A stretch of 61,830 bases of DNA from Clostridium sp. C2-6-12 (GTDB taxonomy: Bacteria > Bacillota > Clostridia > Clostridiales > Clostridiaceae). The position numbers and the translations under genes were made by a program. This document shows positions 34,355 through 43,078 of this stretch, piece by piece (position 1 is the first letter of the stretch; each line of letters starts with the position of its first letter). The DNA is taken from positions 1 to 61,830 of the forward strand of contig NZ_JAABNP010000035.1 of NCBI RefSeq assembly GCF_009928485.1, written 5' to 3'. The notes beneath the pieces were generated by a model. The model was not told where the DNA came from. It saw only the letters and a program-made list of their open reading frames with translations, and made no database searches.

Positions 34355-36229
34355 TTATTTGTTTTGTTCATTTTTTTTAAAATAAGTAAAAATGCTGTTC
34401 GCTGCTTTATTGTCTATGGACTCAGTTTCAAGGAGTTCCTCTAATGTAGCTTTCTTTATATTTTCTATGCTTCCAAATTTCATAAGTAAAGCCATACGCC
34501 TTTTCTGACCGACATTAGGTATATCATCTAATATTGAATGCAATGTTCTCTTGTCTCTTAAACTTCTATGATAAGTTATCGCAAATCTATGAACTTCATC
34601 TTGAACTCTTCTTATCAGTTGCATTAAGTTAGAATTTCTATTTATTATTAATTCATTATTATTATAAATTATTCCCCTAGTAGCATGATGATCATCTTTA
34701 ACCAATCCACATACAGGTATATTTATACCAAGCTTTTCTAGAACCTCAATAGCTATATTTACCTGACCTTTTCCACCATCCATCATGATTAAATCTGGAA
34801 AATTCGAGAATTTTCCGCTAGAGAATTTAATTTCTTTATCTTGAATTTCCTTGATTTCCTTTAATCCATGAGTAAATCTTCTTTCTAGAATTTCTCTCAT
34901 ACTATCATAATCATTAGCATTTTTTACCGTTTTTATGCGAAATCTTCTATAATCACTATTCTTTGCTTTTCCATCTTCAAAAACAATCATGGAACCAACA
35001 GAATCTACACCCTGTATATTAGATATATCATAAGCTTCTATTCTATGAGGTATATCATCTAATTCTAACAAATCTTGTATTTGCTCCAAACAAATTCTAT
35101 TTATTTCTTTATCCATTAAAATTTTATCTTTAAATTGCTCAAGTGTAACCTTTGCATTATTTTTGACCAATTCCAACATTTCTTTCTTTTCACCTTTGAC
35201 AGGTATTTTTACAAAAACTTTAGAACCTCTTTTTACACTTAAAAACTCCTCTAAAGCTTCCACTTCATCACTTTCTGGAATATAAATGTTTTTAGGTACC
35301 TTAGGAGTTCCTCCATAAAATGAAATTATAAATTGGGAAAGTGCAATATTATCATCTTCATGAGCGCTGTTTTCAAGAATAAAATGTTCTCTTCCTGTTA
35401 CCTTTCCATCCCTAAAGAAAAATACTTGGATACAAAAATCTTTTTCATCTTTATACATATTTATAAAATCTTCATCGTTATCCTGAGATTTAAATACTTT
35501 TTGTTTTTCTGCTATACTTTGTATTGCTAAAATTTTATCCCTTAAAGAAGCTGCTTTTTCAAACTCTAAATTTGAGGATGCTTCCTGCATCTCACTCTTT
35601 AGACTATTTACTAAAGTCTTATCCCTGCCACTTAAAACATCCATTATTTCATCTATCATACGTTTATATTCAGCTTTTGAAATATGGCCTTCACAAGGAG
35701 CATTACATTTCTTTATGTGATAATTTAAACAAGGTCTAGTTGGTTTTCCACCTTCTACAATATATCTTTTGCAAGTTCTTAAAGGAAATATCTTTCTAAT
35801 TAAATTTATTGTCTCATGCACAGCCCCTGCATTAGGATATGGCCCAAAATATTTATTTCCATCCTTTGCATAATTTCTGGTTATGAATACTTTAGGGAAA
35901 TCTTCATTGGTCGTTATTTTTATGAAAGGATAAAATTTGTCATCCTTTAAAGAAATATTGTACTTAGGGCTATATTTTTTAATTAAATTACATTCCAATA
36001 TTAAAGCTTCCATCTCAGAATCTGTTACTATGTATTCAAATTCCGCAATATTTTTAACCATTGCTTTTACTTTTTCTGAATGATTTTTTGAATTTTGAAA
36101 ATATTGTCTAACTCTATTTTTTAATATTTTTGCTTTTCCTACGTAAATAATCTCTCCAAGAGCATTTTTCATTAAATATACTCCAGGCTTATCTGGTAAA
36201 ATCTTCAATTGAGCCTTGAAATCAAACAT
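34355..36229 (-). CDS. uvrC: Excinuclease ABC subunit C
   Basis: A 624-residue UvrC, the nuclease that makes both cuts in nucleotide excision repair. GIY-YIG domain at the start (KPGVYLMKNALGEIIYVGKA), the UVR/UvrB-binding motif in the middle (EMQEASSNLEFEKAASLRDK), the RNase-H-like endonuclease with YDISNIQGVDSVGSMIVFEDG (Asp catalytic) and DLIMMDGGKGQV, and C-terminal HhH repeats (IPNVGQKRRMALLMKFG). The ATG at 36229 follows GGGGGTG by seven bases; an ATG six codons upstream overlaps that site. uvrA and uvrB lie a few genes upstream. Confidence 0.96.
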   Translation of the reverse strand: MFDFKAQLKILPDKPGVYLMKNALGEIIYVGKAKILKNRVRQYFQNSKNHSEKVKAMVKNIAEFEYIVTDSEMEALILECNLIKKYSPKYNISLKDDKFYPFIKITTNEDFPKVFITRNYAKDGNKYFGPYPNAGAVHETINLIRKIFPLRTCKRYIVEGGKPTRPCLNYHIKKCNAPCEGHISKAEYKRMIDEIMDVLSGRDKTLVNSLKSEMQEASSNLEFEKAASLRDKILAIQSIAEKQKVFKSQDNDEDFINMYKDEKDFCIQVFFFRDGKVTGREHFILENSAHEDDNIALSQFIISFYGGTPKVPKNIYIPESDEVEALEEFLSVKRGSKVFVKIPVKGEKKEMLELVKNNAKVTLEQFKDKILMDKEINRICLEQIQDLLELDDIPHRIEAYDISNIQGVDSVGSMIVFEDGKAKNSDYRRFRIKTVKNANDYDSMREILERRFTHGLKEIKEIQDKEIKFSSGKFSNFPDLIMMDGGKGQVNIAIEVLEKLGINIPVCGLVKDDHHATRGIIYNNNELIINRNSNLMQLIRRVQDEVHRFAITYHRSLRDKRTLHSILDDIPNVGQKRRMALLMKFGSIENIKKATLEELLETESIDNKAANSIFTYFKKNEQNK

Positions 36230-36247
36230 TAAAACACCCCCGTTCAT

Positions 36248-36424
36248 TCAGTTAACAGTTTAACTAAAAATCCTTTGAGGATTTTTACTTTCATTATTTT
36301 ATTTTCATAAATTCAGCAGGAAAAGTAAGAATCCAAAAAGTGAGAATCCAAATTTTACATTTGGTTATTCGAACTTTCTCCTCGGAGCTTTAATCTTTAA
36401 TTGTTAACTGTAAACTGTTAACTA
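36248..36424. repeat. MITE-like intergenic repeat, copy B
   Basis: About 177 bases with exact 13-bp terminal inverted repeats, AGTTAACAGTTTA (36250-36262) and TAAACTGTTAACT (36411-36423). A subterminal hairpin AAAAATCC-TTTG-AGGATTTTT follows the left end. No ORF. The right end supplies the pbpA stop codon (AGT TAA on the minus strand). It fills the pbpA-uvrC spacer. Confidence 0.75.
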
Positions 36425-37896
36425 TTCAAAGCTTGCCTTATGAGTTTTCCTGCTATTGGTGCAGCTGCACTTGCTCCATATCCACCATTTTCAACAATCA
36501 CGGCCACCGCAATCTTTGGATTATTTGCTGGTGCAAATCCAATAAACCATGAATGAGGTTTAGCACTTTCTCCATTAGCAAGATTATAATCTGCTGTTCC
36601 TGTTTTTCCAGCAGCATTTGTTCCTTCAAAATATCCCCAACTGGTATTTACCTTTGAGTCTACTAAATTCTTCATATAATCTTTTACTATTGCCGCATTG
36701 CTAGGGCTTAATACTTGTTTATATGCCTTGGAATCTATAGTTTTCACAACATTTCCATCCTTATCAACTACTTGATTAACAAGTTTTGGTACCATCATCT
36801 TTCCATCATTGGCTATAGTACTTGAAACCAAAGCCATTTGCATTGGGGTTGCTAAAATGCTACTTTGACCAATTCCTGTCTGAGCTATACTACCAACTTC
36901 AGCTTTAGTAAGCTTTGGAAATTTACTTTGTTTTATTGTAAAACCAACTGAATCAATAGTATTATTGAAACCAAACTTTTCAGCTGTTGCTTTCAATGTG
37001 TCATTTCCTAATTCCATTGCTAATGTTCCAAATACAAAGTTACTTGATAATCTAAAAGCATCTTTTAAATTTATTTCTCCGTTAGCGTCACCCTCATCAT
37101 TGCTTAAGGATTGCTTTTCATTAAATATTATTTTTCCAGTATCATTAAAGGTTCTTTTTGTAACATCAGGCATATTTTCTAAAGCACTGGTTAGAGTAAC
37201 TGTTTTAAAAGTAGAACCAGGAGGATATGATCCAGATGTTGCTCTATTTAGTAGTGGACTGTTTTCAGCTTTTCCTGCATTTGCAGTCTTCATCGCATTT
37301 TCTAAATCATTTGGGTTATAGGTTGGTTTAGAAACCATAGCCAATACTTCTCCTGTCTTAGGATTTAATGCAACTACTGCTCCTTTACTATCACCCAAAG
37401 CATCATAAGCTATTTTTTGAAGAGTTGGATCTAATGAAGTAATAAGTCCATTCCCAATTTTAACTTCATCTTCTTTTCTATTTAGAAACATTTGTTTTAA
37501 TTTATCTTTACTAAAATCTTTAGCCAAATTCAATATGTTATTAGTAATTTTGTTGTATGACGTTAATTCCCCATCATAATTTTCTTCTAGACCAGTTAAA
37601 CCATATCTAGGGTCTACATATCCTAAAGCATGAACATATAAATCGCCATTAACATAAGTTCTCTTTTGGGTAAGTGCATCAACTTTTGCACTTGTTGTTA
37701 ATGGATTTTTATTTCTATCATAAATAGTTCCTCTTAAAACTTCATTTCTTCTAGCCCATAATCTCTGATTTCCTTGCTGTTCTGCTAATTGAGGTGCTGA
37801 AAAAACTTGAAAATATGCTATGTATGAGATAAGAGCCACAAAGCAAAAAAGAAAAACTACCATTACCTGTTTTATACTGTTTGAAACATTTTTCAA
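36418..37896 (-). CDS. pbpA: Class B penicillin-binding protein (transpeptidase)
   Basis: A 492-residue class B PBP. An N-terminal signal-anchor (QVMVVFLFCFVALISYIAYF, about 10-29) is followed by the pedestal (GTIYDRNKNPL) and a transpeptidase domain with the three penicillin motifs: STFK in GSYPPGSTFKTV, SSN in RLSSNFVFG, and KTG in AGKTGTADYN. It crosslinks peptidoglycan outside the membrane. No PASTA domains. It lies three bases after the SEDS protein gene, its expected polymerase partner. Its stop codon lies inside MITE-like copy B. Confidence 0.93.
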   Translation of the reverse strand: MKNVSNSIKQVMVVFLFCFVALISYIAYFQVFSAPQLAEQQGNQRLWARRNEVLRGTIYDRNKNPLTTSAKVDALTQKRTYVNGDLYVHALGYVDPRYGLTGLEENYDGELTSYNKITNNILNLAKDFSKDKLKQMFLNRKEDEVKIGNGLITSLDPTLQKIAYDALGDSKGAVVALNPKTGEVLAMVSKPTYNPNDLENAMKTANAGKAENSPLLNRATSGSYPPGSTFKTVTLTSALENMPDVTKRTFNDTGKIIFNEKQSLSNDEGDANGEINLKDAFRLSSNFVFGTLAMELGNDTLKATAEKFGFNNTIDSVGFTIKQSKFPKLTKAEVGSIAQTGIGQSSILATPMQMALVSSTIANDGKMMVPKLVNQVVDKDGNVVKTIDSKAYKQVLSPSNAAIVKDYMKNLVDSKVNTSWGYFEGTNAAGKTGTADYNLANGESAKPHSWFIGFAPANNPKIAVAVIVENGGYGASAAAPIAGKLIRQALNS

Positions 37897-37899
37897 TTT

Positions 37900-39123
37900 C
37901 TAGCCCTCCTCTGAAATCTTTTGAAGTATTGCTAATGCAAAAAACATACTTAGTATTGAAGAACCTCCTGCACTTATAAGAGGCAGTGTAATTCCTGTAA
38001 GCGGTATAACTGCAAATACTCCTCCAATTATAACCAATACTTGGCACGCCATCATAGTACTCATTCCTATTGTAGTATATTGTGAAAATTTATCTTGAAC
38101 TCTAAACGACGCTCTCATTCCCCTATAGAAAAACAAGAAATATATTATCATTATGCCTAATCCAAATACCATTCCAAATTCTTCGCAAATTACTGCAAAA
38201 ATATAATCAGAAATATTAACTGGCACAAATCCTGGATAACCAAACCCTAATCCGGAACCAAACATTCCACCAGAAGAAATAGCATAAAGCCCTTGGACAA
38301 TTTGATATCCTCCTGTATCTTTATATTCCCACGGATGTCGCCAAGTTAATACTCTTTGTCTTACATGACCAAATAATTTATATGACAATATTGCTCCAAC
38401 TATAAATAGAGCAAAACAAATGACAACATACTTCTTTTTTCCAGTAGCAACATAAACCATAGTCAATGCTATACCGAAGAATATTAATGCTGATCCTAAA
38501 TCCTTTTGCATAACTAAACATATTAATGCAAACATAACTACCAAAGCAGGCTCCCAAAGCTGTCTAAAGTCTTCTATTATTGTATTATTTTCATCTTTAT
38601 AATCTTTTAGAGCTGCTGCAAGATATAATACAAAAGTTATTTTACCAAATTCAGACGGCTGAAATCCAAATCCTCCAATTCTAACCCAGTTAGTAGCACC
38701 ATAAGTTTCCTGATGTACTAATAATGCCATAGGCATTATTAATATAGTCAATATTAAATATACCTTTTTATATTTTGCATAATCCCGCAAATCCGAAATT
38801 GCCACTAAAATAGTAATAAAAATAATAATTCCTGCTATAAACCAAGCCAATTGTTTAATTGCAACACTTGTATCTAATCTATATAGAATTGCAATTCCTA
38901 TGACAGATAATATACATGCAAATGTAATTAAAAACTTATCCCCTTGGGGATAAAATTTTCTAACTAAAACTTGGGTAATAGTTACTAAGACACACACTAT
39001 TAATCCCATGTATATAGCATTCATATCCATGGGATCTTTTAATATAGCTAAATTAGTAAAAAGAGCTATACACAAAAGGTATGTTAACATCAATAACTTT
39101 ACCTCATCTTTATTAATTTTCAA
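37900..39123 (-). CDS. FtsW/RodA/SpoVE-family (SEDS) peptidoglycan polymerase
   Basis: A 407-residue polytopic SEDS protein with about ten membrane segments. Family marks: LAWFIAGIIIFITILVAIS, PSEFGKITFVLYLAAAL, LVMQKDLGSALIFFGIALTM, RVLTWRHPWEYKDTGGYQIV, QGLYAISSGGMFGSGLG and the terminal GITLPLISAGGSSILSMFFA. It polymerises lipid II into glycan strands with the adjacent class B PBP. Which of FtsW, RodA or SpoVE it corresponds to cannot be fixed from sequence alone; the FHA-SEDS-PBP trio is a standard clostridial cluster. Confidence 0.9.
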   Translation of the reverse strand: MKINKDEVKLLMLTYLLCIALFTNLAILKDPMDMNAIYMGLIVCVLVTITQVLVRKFYPQGDKFLITFACILSVIGIAILYRLDTSVAIKQLAWFIAGIIIFITILVAISDLRDYAKYKKVYLILTILIMPMALLVHQETYGATNWVRIGGFGFQPSEFGKITFVLYLAAALKDYKDENNTIIEDFRQLWEPALVVMFALICLVMQKDLGSALIFFGIALTMVYVATGKKKYVVICFALFIVGAILSYKLFGHVRQRVLTWRHPWEYKDTGGYQIVQGLYAISSGGMFGSGLGFGYPGFVPVNISDYIFAVICEEFGMVFGLGIMIIYFLFFYRGMRASFRVQDKFSQYTTIGMSTMMACQVLVIIGGVFAVIPLTGITLPLISAGGSSILSMFFALAILQKISEEG

Positions 39124-39246
39124 GCTATAATCACCTCATTAATACTTATATTTTTGTAAAGCCCAGCAGAGATTTTTTAATTTCTCCACTGAGCCTTAAA
39201 CTAATATTTTTCTTTTTTATTAATTTACATCTTCAGTAATTTATGA

Positions 39247-39690
39247 CTAAATCAGAATCTTAAAAACCGCACTTCCAACCTTTATTTCATCTTTATTAGA
39301 AACCTTAACTTTGCCATTTATCTTACTTCCATTTAAATAAGTACCATTTGTGCTATTTAAATCTTCAAGAAATAATGAATTATTTCTAAATATAATTTTA
39401 GCATGATTTCCAGAAACATGTTGATCAGACAACACAATTGAATTATCATCTTTTCTTCCTATTGTTAAATCTGACCTTATAGGAATAATAGAACCATCCT
39501 TCAAGTCTTTTCCTTCACCTGAATTTAGAATTTCTAATCCATAATTCCCTTTAGCTGCTGCAGGTCTTCTTCTTTTACCACCATTTTTAACATCCTTATA
39601 CATTATCTTCAATGCAAAGTATATTATTACGTACAATATAATAATAAAAACTATTCCAAAAACTCCAGCAATCATTTTTGAAAAACTCAT
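39247..39690 (-). CDS. Membrane-anchored FHA-domain protein
   Basis: A 147-residue protein: an N-terminal membrane helix (AGVFGIVFIIILYVIIYFAL, residues ~8-27), a basic Arg/Lys linker (KNGGKRRRPAAAKG) and a C-terminal forkhead-associated domain, LTIGRKDDNSIVLSDQHVSG, NHAKI, LEDLNSTNGTYLNGSKI. FHA domains bind phosphothreonine, so it is probably a target or partner of a Ser/Thr kinase in control of the SEDS/PBP pair encoded directly downstream. No kinase gene lies in this window. Confidence 0.88.
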   Translation of the reverse strand: MSFSKMIAGVFGIVFIIILYVIIYFALKIMYKDVKNGGKRRRPAAAKGNYGLEILNSGEGKDLKDGSIIPIRSDLTIGRKDDNSIVLSDQHVSGNHAKIIFRNNSLFLEDLNSTNGTYLNGSKINGKVKVSNKDEIKVGSAVFKILI

Positions 39691-40088
39691 ATTTTCACCT
39701 CAATATCTATTACTGTAATCAAAGGCTTTACTCAGTTAAGAGTTAAGAATTAAGAGTTTAGGTTGAAAATCACAGATTTTCATTAATACTATTCTTTACT
39801 CATAAAAAATACTCTCCGATTTTCAAATGCCTTATTTATGATTATACAACAAAAAATCCAGTCATACAAAAGTATTACCTTTTAATTAATAATAATTTAA
39901 GACTATATTAATTTGTTATAAGAAACACCATTTGCTCATAAATATTTTCTGTATCTTATAAATTGAATTATCTTTCAAAAATCAATCACTTTGTCTATAC
40001 AAGTTCTAATTAAGAACTATATAAAACTTTAATAAAAGTATAATAAATAGGCTATTCAATTAGAACTTATATATTTAGTAATTATACA
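39691..40088. other. Spacer uvrA-FHA: MITE-like copy C and AT-rich sequence
   Basis: Beyond the repeat at 39732-39785 this gap is AT-rich. The only other structures I see are GTTCT-AATTA-AGAAC near 40005 and its partial copy (ATTAGAACTTAT) about 55 bases on. No convincing promoter or terminator could be fixed. Confidence 0.3.
39732..39785. repeat. MITE-like intergenic repeat, copy C (one end)
   Basis: It begins TCAGTTAAGAG then TTAAGAATTAAGAGTTTAGG, matching the inverted right end of copy D (TCAGTTAAGAGGCAAGAG then TTAAGAGTTCAG). A hairpin TGAAAATC-ACA-GATTTTCA follows, placed as in the other copies. The other end is not recognisable, so this copy is partial. Confidence 0.6.
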
Positions 40089-42920
40089 TTATTTTTTAAC
40101 TAACAACTTCTTTAAATATTTACCTGTATATGATGATTTAACCTTACATAATTCCTCTGGTGTTCCTGCTTTTATAAGAGTTCCACCCTTATCTCCACCT
40201 TCTGGTCCTAAATCAATTAGATAATCTGCACATTTTATCATATCGAGATTATGTTCAATAACAACTACAGTATTTCCTGCTTCAACTAATCTTTGCAGTA
40301 TATCAATTAATTTACTAACATCATGTACATGCAATCCAGTTGTTGGCTCATCTAATATATATAATGTCTTTCCTGTGCCTCTCTTTGATAATTCATATGC
40401 TAATTTTATTCTTTGAGCTTCTCCCCCTGATAATTGAGTTGATGGTTGACCTAATCTAATATATCCTAACCCAACCTCATTTAATGTTCTTAACTTATTT
40501 TCAATTCTAGGCAGATTCTCAAAAAATTTCACAGCCTCTTCAACTGTCATATTTAATACATCATCAATATTTTTACCTTTGTATTTAACTTCTAAAGTTT
40601 CCCTGTTATATCTTTTTCCCTTACACACTTCACATGGTACATATACATCTGATAAAAATTGCATTTCTATCTTTATAATACCATCTCCAGAACAAGCTTC
40701 ACATCTTCCACCCTTAACATTAAAACTAAATCTTCCTTGCTTATAACCTCTCATTTTAGCTTCTTGAGTTTGTGAAAAAAGTTCTCTTATTAAATCAAAT
40801 GTTCCAGTATAAGTGGCAGGATTAGAACGCGGGGTTCTTCCAATAGGGCTTTGATCTATATCTATTATTTTATCTATATTCTCAAATCCTATTATCTCTT
40901 TATGCTTTCCAACAGCTTTTTTACTCTTATTTATTAATTTATTTAAGCCTTTATAAAGTATTTCATTTACCAAGGTACTTTTTCCAGAACCTGAAACTCC
41001 AGTAACTGCTGTTAATGTTCCAAGTGGAATAGATACATTTATGTTCTTTAGGTTATTTTCCTTTGCTCCTACTATTTTTATACTTTCCCCATTACCTTTT
41101 CTTCTTGTTTTAGGTACTTCAATTAATTTCTTTTCTGTTAAATATTGTCCTGTTAATGATTCTTCACATGCTTTAACTTCTTCAAGAGTACCTGCAACTA
41201 CTACTTCTCCTCCATGTTCTCCTGCGCCAGGTCCAATATCAACTATATAATCAGCTTCTTTTATCGTATCTTCATCATGTTCTACAACAATTACAGTATT
41301 CCCAACGTCTCTTAAATTCTTTAAGGTTTGAATTAATCTATCATTATCTCTTTGGTGAAGACCTATACTAGGCTCATCTAAAATATACAATACTCCCATA
41401 AGTGCTGATCCTATCTGTGTTGCAAGTCTTATTCTTTGTGACTCACCACCTGATAAAGTCCCTGAAGTTCTTGATAAAGTTAAATAATCAAGTCCAACAT
41501 CTAATAAAAATTGTAGTCTATTTTTAATTTCTCTCACAATTTGTTCACTAATAATTTTATTCTTTTCTGAAAATTCTATTCCATTAATAAATTCTAATTC
41601 TTCTCTTATTGACATACTTGTAAATTCAAATATGTTTTTATCTCCAACAGTAACTGCTAAAGCATCATCATTTAATCTTGCTCCCTTACATTTTGGACAG
41701 AAAGCATCACTCATATATTGTTCAATTTCACCTTTTATAACATCCGAATTAGTTTCTCTATATCTTCTGTTTAAAGAATTTATTTCACCATCATAAGCAT
41801 AATTATAAACTGCTTTAACTCCATCTTTTACATATTCAATTTTAAGCTTCTTTCCACTTGTTCCATATAAGAGCAAATCAACTTGATTTTTATCAAGATC
41901 TTTTATTGGAGCGTTTAAATCTAATCCATATTCTCTACTCATAGCTTTTAGTATAGCATAAGTCCATGAATCTTCTTTAAGTCTTCCGCTTCCCCAACTA
42001 GCCACAGCACCTTCCATTATACTTAATTCTTTATTAGGAAGTACTAATTTTTCATCAATTTCAATTAAAGTTCCAAGCCCATCACAATGATCACATTTAC
42101 CAAATGGAGCATTAAATGAAAATAATCTAGGTGCCAATTCACCAATGCTTATTCCACAATCTGCACAGGCAAAATTTTCGCTGAATAAAGTTTCCTGTCC
42201 ATCTACCACACTTACTAGAACTAACCCTTCTGCCATCTTTAAAGCTGTTTCTATAGACTCTGTAAGTCTTCCTTCAATACCTTCTTTTATTACAATTCTA
42301 TCAACAACAGCTTCTATATTATGCTTTTTATTTTTATCTAACTTTACTTCTTCTTCCGTTAAATCATAAATTTCTCCATCAATTCTAGCTCTAACAAAAC
42401 CACTCTTCTTTATATGTTCTAATAATTTTTCATGAGTTCCTTTTCTTCCTTTTATTACAGGAGCTAAAATTTGAAGTTTTGTTCTCTCTTCATAACTCAA
42501 AACTTTATCAACAATCTGATCTACAGATTGTTGTGTTATTTCCTTTCCACACTTAGGACAATGAGGAATACCAACTCTTGCATATAGCAATCTTAAATAG
42601 TCATAAATTTCTGTTATTGTACCAACAGTAGATCTTGGATTTTTACTTGTAGTCTTTTGGTCTATTGATATTGCTGGTGACAAGCCTTCTATATGTTCAA
42701 CATTTGGTTTATCCATTTGACCTAAAAATTGTCTTGCATAAGAAGACAAAGATTCCATATATCTTCTTTGCCCTTCTGCATATAATGTATCAAATGCTAA
42801 TGATGATTTTCCAGAGCCAGAAAGCCCTGTAAACACAACCAATTTGTCTCTTGGCATCTCTAAATTGATATTCTTTAAATTATTAACTTTTGCACCTCTG
42901 ATTATTATTTTATCGTTCAT
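40089..42920 (-). CDS. uvrA: Excinuclease ABC subunit A
   Basis: A 943-residue UvrA, the DNA damage sensor of excision repair. Two ABC ATPase modules: Walker A FTGLSGSGKSSLAFDTLYAE near the start and VTGVSGSGKSTLVNEILYKG near residue 640; ABC signatures TLSGGESQRIRLA and QLSGGEAQRIKLA; Walker B LYILDEPSIGLH and LYILDEPTTGLH. Zinc-binding cysteine pairs are in CPKCG, CADCG/CDHCDG, CPKCKGAR and CEACSGDG...CEVCKGKRY. Located 136 bases downstream of uvrB with a MITE-like repeat in between. Confidence 0.97.
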   Translation of the reverse strand: MNDKIIIRGAKVNNLKNINLEMPRDKLVVFTGLSGSGKSSLAFDTLYAEGQRRYMESLSSYARQFLGQMDKPNVEHIEGLSPAISIDQKTTSKNPRSTVGTITEIYDYLRLLYARVGIPHCPKCGKEITQQSVDQIVDKVLSYEERTKLQILAPVIKGRKGTHEKLLEHIKKSGFVRARIDGEIYDLTEEEVKLDKNKKHNIEAVVDRIVIKEGIEGRLTESIETALKMAEGLVLVSVVDGQETLFSENFACADCGISIGELAPRLFSFNAPFGKCDHCDGLGTLIEIDEKLVLPNKELSIMEGAVASWGSGRLKEDSWTYAILKAMSREYGLDLNAPIKDLDKNQVDLLLYGTSGKKLKIEYVKDGVKAVYNYAYDGEINSLNRRYRETNSDVIKGEIEQYMSDAFCPKCKGARLNDDALAVTVGDKNIFEFTSMSIREELEFINGIEFSEKNKIISEQIVREIKNRLQFLLDVGLDYLTLSRTSGTLSGGESQRIRLATQIGSALMGVLYILDEPSIGLHQRDNDRLIQTLKNLRDVGNTVIVVEHDEDTIKEADYIVDIGPGAGEHGGEVVVAGTLEEVKACEESLTGQYLTEKKLIEVPKTRRKGNGESIKIVGAKENNLKNINVSIPLGTLTAVTGVSGSGKSTLVNEILYKGLNKLINKSKKAVGKHKEIIGFENIDKIIDIDQSPIGRTPRSNPATYTGTFDLIRELFSQTQEAKMRGYKQGRFSFNVKGGRCEACSGDGIIKIEMQFLSDVYVPCEVCKGKRYNRETLEVKYKGKNIDDVLNMTVEEAVKFFENLPRIENKLRTLNEVGLGYIRLGQPSTQLSGGEAQRIKLAYELSKRGTGKTLYILDEPTTGLHVHDVSKLIDILQRLVEAGNTVVVIEHNLDMIKCADYLIDLGPEGGDKGGTLIKAGTPEELCKVKSSYTGKYLKKLLVKK

Positions 42921-42935
42921 AACTACCCCCGAAAA

Positions 42936-43078
42936 TCAGTTAACAGTTAGCAAGTAACAGTTAACAGTTAATGATGAAATTCCTTTATGGAATTTCTAAA
43001 AATATATTTGAAAAATTCAATAGAATCTTTGCGTTTAATATAATAACTCTGAACTCTTAACTCTTGCCTCTTAACTGA
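42936..43078. repeat. MITE-like intergenic repeat, copy D
   Basis: About 143 bases. Left end TCAGTTAACAGTTAGCAAG; right end inverted TCAGTTAAGAGGCAAGAG, giving imperfect terminal inverted repeats. A subterminal hairpin GAAATTCC-TTTAT-GGAATTTC sits in the same place as in copy B. The right arm covers the last seven codons and stop of uvrB (minus strand). Fills the uvrB-uvrA spacer. Confidence 0.75.
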
